Origin: Streptomyces tsukubensis
GTDB lineage: Bacteria; Actinomycetota; Actinomycetes; Streptomycetales; Streptomycetaceae
Assembly: GCF_003932715.1 (NCBI RefSeq)
Contig: NZ_CP020700.1
Location: forward strand, 6,160,501-6,224,500
Length of the DNA stretch: 64,000 bases
Reading direction: 5' to 3'
The notes beneath the pieces were generated by a model. That model did no database searches and was not told the origin of the DNA. It worked only from the letters and a program-made list of their open reading frames with translations. The position numbers and the translations under genes were made by a program. Positions 62,565 to 64,000 of the stretch are shown one piece after another. Numbering within the stretch: the first letter of the stretch is position 1; every line of letters starts with the position of its first letter.

Positions 62565-63527
62565 CTACTTGGCCAGTGCGCCGTCCGCGCGGACCGCGAA
62601 CCAGGTGCCGCCCACGCCCTGCCCCTTGGTCTCGCCCGGTGCCTTGTCACCGGTGAACCAGTACAGCGGCCAGCAGTCGACGGTGAGCTGCCGGGTGCCG
62701 TCGGGGCGCTTGTACTCGATGATCAGCTTCGGGTCGATGCCGGTGGCCTGCGCGACGGCGGCCTTGTCGAGCATCTTCGCGGGCCGCCAGGTGTCCAGGC
62801 ACGGGCCGGTGCAGTTGGACTTCATCGGCCAGTCGGTGTCCTTGGTGAAGCGGTAGAGCGTCCGGCCCTTGCCGTCCCGGACGATCGGCCCCAGCTTCGC
62901 GTCCTTGCGGACCGAGAGCGGCGGCAGCGCCCCGGCCGCGTCACCCGTACCCGTACTCGTATCCGAGCCCGTGCCGGATCCGGCGGCGGCGCCCGCCTTG
63001 GCCTTGCTTCCGTCGGGGGCGGCCGCGAACCAGGTGCCGCCGACGCCCTGGCCGTTGGTCTGCCGCGGCGCGGTGTCCTTGGCGAACCGGTAGAGCGGCC
63101 ACCCCTTGAGCGTGAGCTGCTGGGTGCCGTCGGCGCGGGTGACCTTGCCGAGCAGGGCCGCGTTCATCCCGTCGGCCGCCCTGGCATCCGCGGCGAGCAC
63201 CGGCGGCCAGGCCTTCGCGCAGTCGCCTTCGCAGACCGACTTGGGCGGCGAGGCGGTGTCGCTGTCGAAGCGGTAGAGGGTGAAACCGGCGCTGTCGGTG
63301 ACCACGGGGCCCAGCGGCCCGCTCGTCCAGATACTCAGCTTCCCCGCGGTGACGGGCCGTACCCCGGCGGCCTGGGCCGTACCACCGCCGGCCGGGGCCG
63401 CCGCCTGGGCGGCACCGGCCTTCTTCGCATCGCCGCCGTCCTTGGTCTCGCCGCCGCAGGCGGTCAGCAGGACGAGCGCGGCCGCGGCACCGGCCGCCGT
63501 CACCACGGTGCTCCGGAGATTGCGCAT
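62565..63527 (-). CDS. Lipoprotein with duplicated COG4315 repeats (SCO0930 family)
   Basis: The protein is 320 residues, ATG at 63525-63527 with GAGGGG upstream. Lipobox LTAC gives a lipid-anchored Cys at about 24. Two homologous modules, about 62-170 and 205-320, each contain GPVVTDSxGxTLYRFxxDT, a CxGxC pair (CEGDC, CTGPC), WPP or WRP, a DGTxQLTxxxWPLYxFxxD motif and the ending GQGVGGTWFA. I recognise it as the SCO0930 type of COG4315 lipoproteins; the function is unknown, though the cysteine pairs and conserved Trp/Tyr have led to suggestions of redox roles. Phased repeats lie in its leader. Confidence 0.9.
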   Translation of the reverse strand: MRNLRSTVVTAAGAAAALVLLTACGGETKDGGDAKKAGAAQAAAPAGGGTAQAAGVRPVTAGKLSIWTSGPLGPVVTDSAGFTLYRFDSDTASPPKSVCEGDCAKAWPPVLAADARAADGMNAALLGKVTRADGTQQLTLKGWPLYRFAKDTAPRQTNGQGVGGTWFAAAPDGSKAKAGAAAGSGTGSDTSTGTGDAAGALPPLSVRKDAKLGPIVRDGKGRTLYRFTKDTDWPMKSNCTGPCLDTWRPAKMLDKAAVAQATGIDPKLIIEYKRPDGTRQLTVDCWPLYWFTGDKAPGETKGQGVGGTWFAVRADGALAK

Positions 63528-63541
63528 GATGGTCCCCTCGT

Positions 63542-63570
63542 TTCTTCGTCGGTTCTTCGCTGGTTCTTCG
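63542..63570 (-). promoter_or_regulatory. Three phased CGAAGAA repeats in the lipoprotein leader
   Basis: Read on the minus strand, CGAAGAA occurs at 63564-63570, 63553-63559 and 63542-63548, at exactly 11-bp intervals, ending seven bases before the GAGGGG ribosome-binding site. They may bind a protein on one face of the helix or act at the RNA level. Confidence 0.45.
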
Positions 63571-63757
63571 TCGTCCGGGCCGCCCCGGGGGCCGGGGAGG
63601 AGGCCGCCGGCCTCCGGGGCGGAGTCTGCCGAGCCGTCTCGGGACTCCCCGCGGTCCGCGTCCCTTCTGGCTTCCGGTGCGGACTCGCCATCAACACGGC
63701 CCGGGAATACGGGCGGTTCAGCCGGTCGAAGGGAAATGCAGATTTCTTTTCCGGTCC

Positions 63758-63811
63758 CTTCCGGAAGACTTCCCGGGGAAGGGAGGAGAGGGATTTCCGG
63801 TACGCCGGAAA
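63758..63811. promoter_or_regulatory. TTCCGG palindromes upstream of the lipoprotein gene
   Basis: CTTCCGGAAG (63758-63767) is a perfect 10-bp palindrome. TTTCCGG and CCGGAAA (63794-63800, 63805-63811) are inverted around TACG. A further TTCCGGAA lies at 63840-63847. Candidate operators or promoter elements for the lipoprotein gene. Confidence 0.35.
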
Positions 63812-63858
63812 CGCCCTCGGCGAAACGAGCCGGGGCGTATTCCGGAAAAGGTCAGCCC

Positions 63859-64000
63859 CTAGATTCGGTCCGCCGCGGTCGGCTGCGGGGCCGGGACCGT
63901 CACCCGCAGGCCCAGCACCCCGAGGTCGACCGTGCCCTCGGGCTCCGCGTACCACCGCCAGTGCGCTCCCGGTACGTCTCCGGCCACCAGCGCCGTCCAG
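63859..64000 (-). CDS. C-terminal end of an unidentified protein (cut by window edge)
   Basis: The reverse strand is open from the edge to a TAG at 63859-63861 and encodes 46 residues with Streptomyces-like third-position GC: WTALVAGDVPGAHWRWYAEP followed by EGTVDLGVLGLRVTV and a polar end. The short beta-strand-like sequence is not enough to name a family. Its stop lies 330 bp from the start of the lipoprotein gene, on the same strand and upstream of it. Confidence 0.55.
   Translation of the reverse strand, partial: WTALVAGDVPGAHWRWYAEPEGTVDLGVLGLRVTVPAPQPTAADRI

Larger units (their letters stand above)
63528..63858. other. Gene-free region upstream of the SCO0930-type lipoprotein
   Basis: These 331 bp hold three 11-bp-spaced direct repeats beside the ribosome-binding site (63542-63570) and several TTCCGG palindromes (63749-63847). 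The stretch is less GC-rich than its surroundings and likely contains the promoter. Confidence 0.6.

Overview
This window is chromosomal DNA of a Streptomyces species. The evidence is very high GC throughout, third-position GC bias in every gene, and a gene order (whiH, hrdB, trypsin-like protease, parE, two two-component pairs, cobW-like, parC, M16 pair, M23 peptidase, GntR, ptsH, Pat-type acetyltransferase, tdk) that I recognise from memory as the conserved Streptomyces core neighbourhood around hrdB. No database was searched. No rRNA, tRNA, IS element, CRISPR array or prophage was seen.

Layout. 1-4.7 kb: a truncated recQ-type helicase diverges from a DUF4192 gene across a palindrome made of two DnaA boxes, followed by a Nudix (NrtR-like) protein and a fused ABC ATPase-permease. 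4.9-8.7 kb: developmental regulator whiH, a strong terminator, the principal sigma factor hrdB and a secreted trypsin-like protease. 8.9-20.3 kb: a small zinc-ribbon-like protein, parE, a NarL-type kinase/regulator pair, a CitA/CitB-type pair, a CobW GTPase and parC. 20.5-26.2 kb: a two-subunit M16 peptidase operon, a c-di-AMP (ydaO-type) riboswitch ahead of a secreted M23 peptidase, a GntR regulator and the PTS protein HPr. 26.4-34.7 kb: a 1,227-residue GNAT/acyl-CoA-ligase protein with a large low-complexity insertion, DUF5998, a phosphodiesterase, thymidine kinase, a VOC protein and a sulfurtransferase.

34.7-61.5 kb is the accessory-looking part. A BlaI/MecI-type repressor with its own operator-like site converges on a VanW-family wall protein, and a second copy of the operator lies 2.7 kb away. 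Next comes an 0.8 kb gene-free stretch with helix-phased repeats, an HTH/NB-ARC ATPase closed off by its own terminator, and then three very large secreted proteins in one direction: two tandem RHS/YD-repeat proteins (about 2,100 and 1,980 residues) and a 2,877-residue protein with three LamG domains and twelve tandem P-domains but no protease. The three are separated by 129 and 15 bp and end at a strong hairpin at 61.5 kb, so they probably form one operon for a surface-associated or secreted assembly. This is the best candidate for an undescribed system here.

61.6-64 kb: a CHRD-domain lipoprotein, a duplicated-domain lipoprotein of the SCO0930 type, and the last 46 codons of an unidentified gene entering from the right edge.
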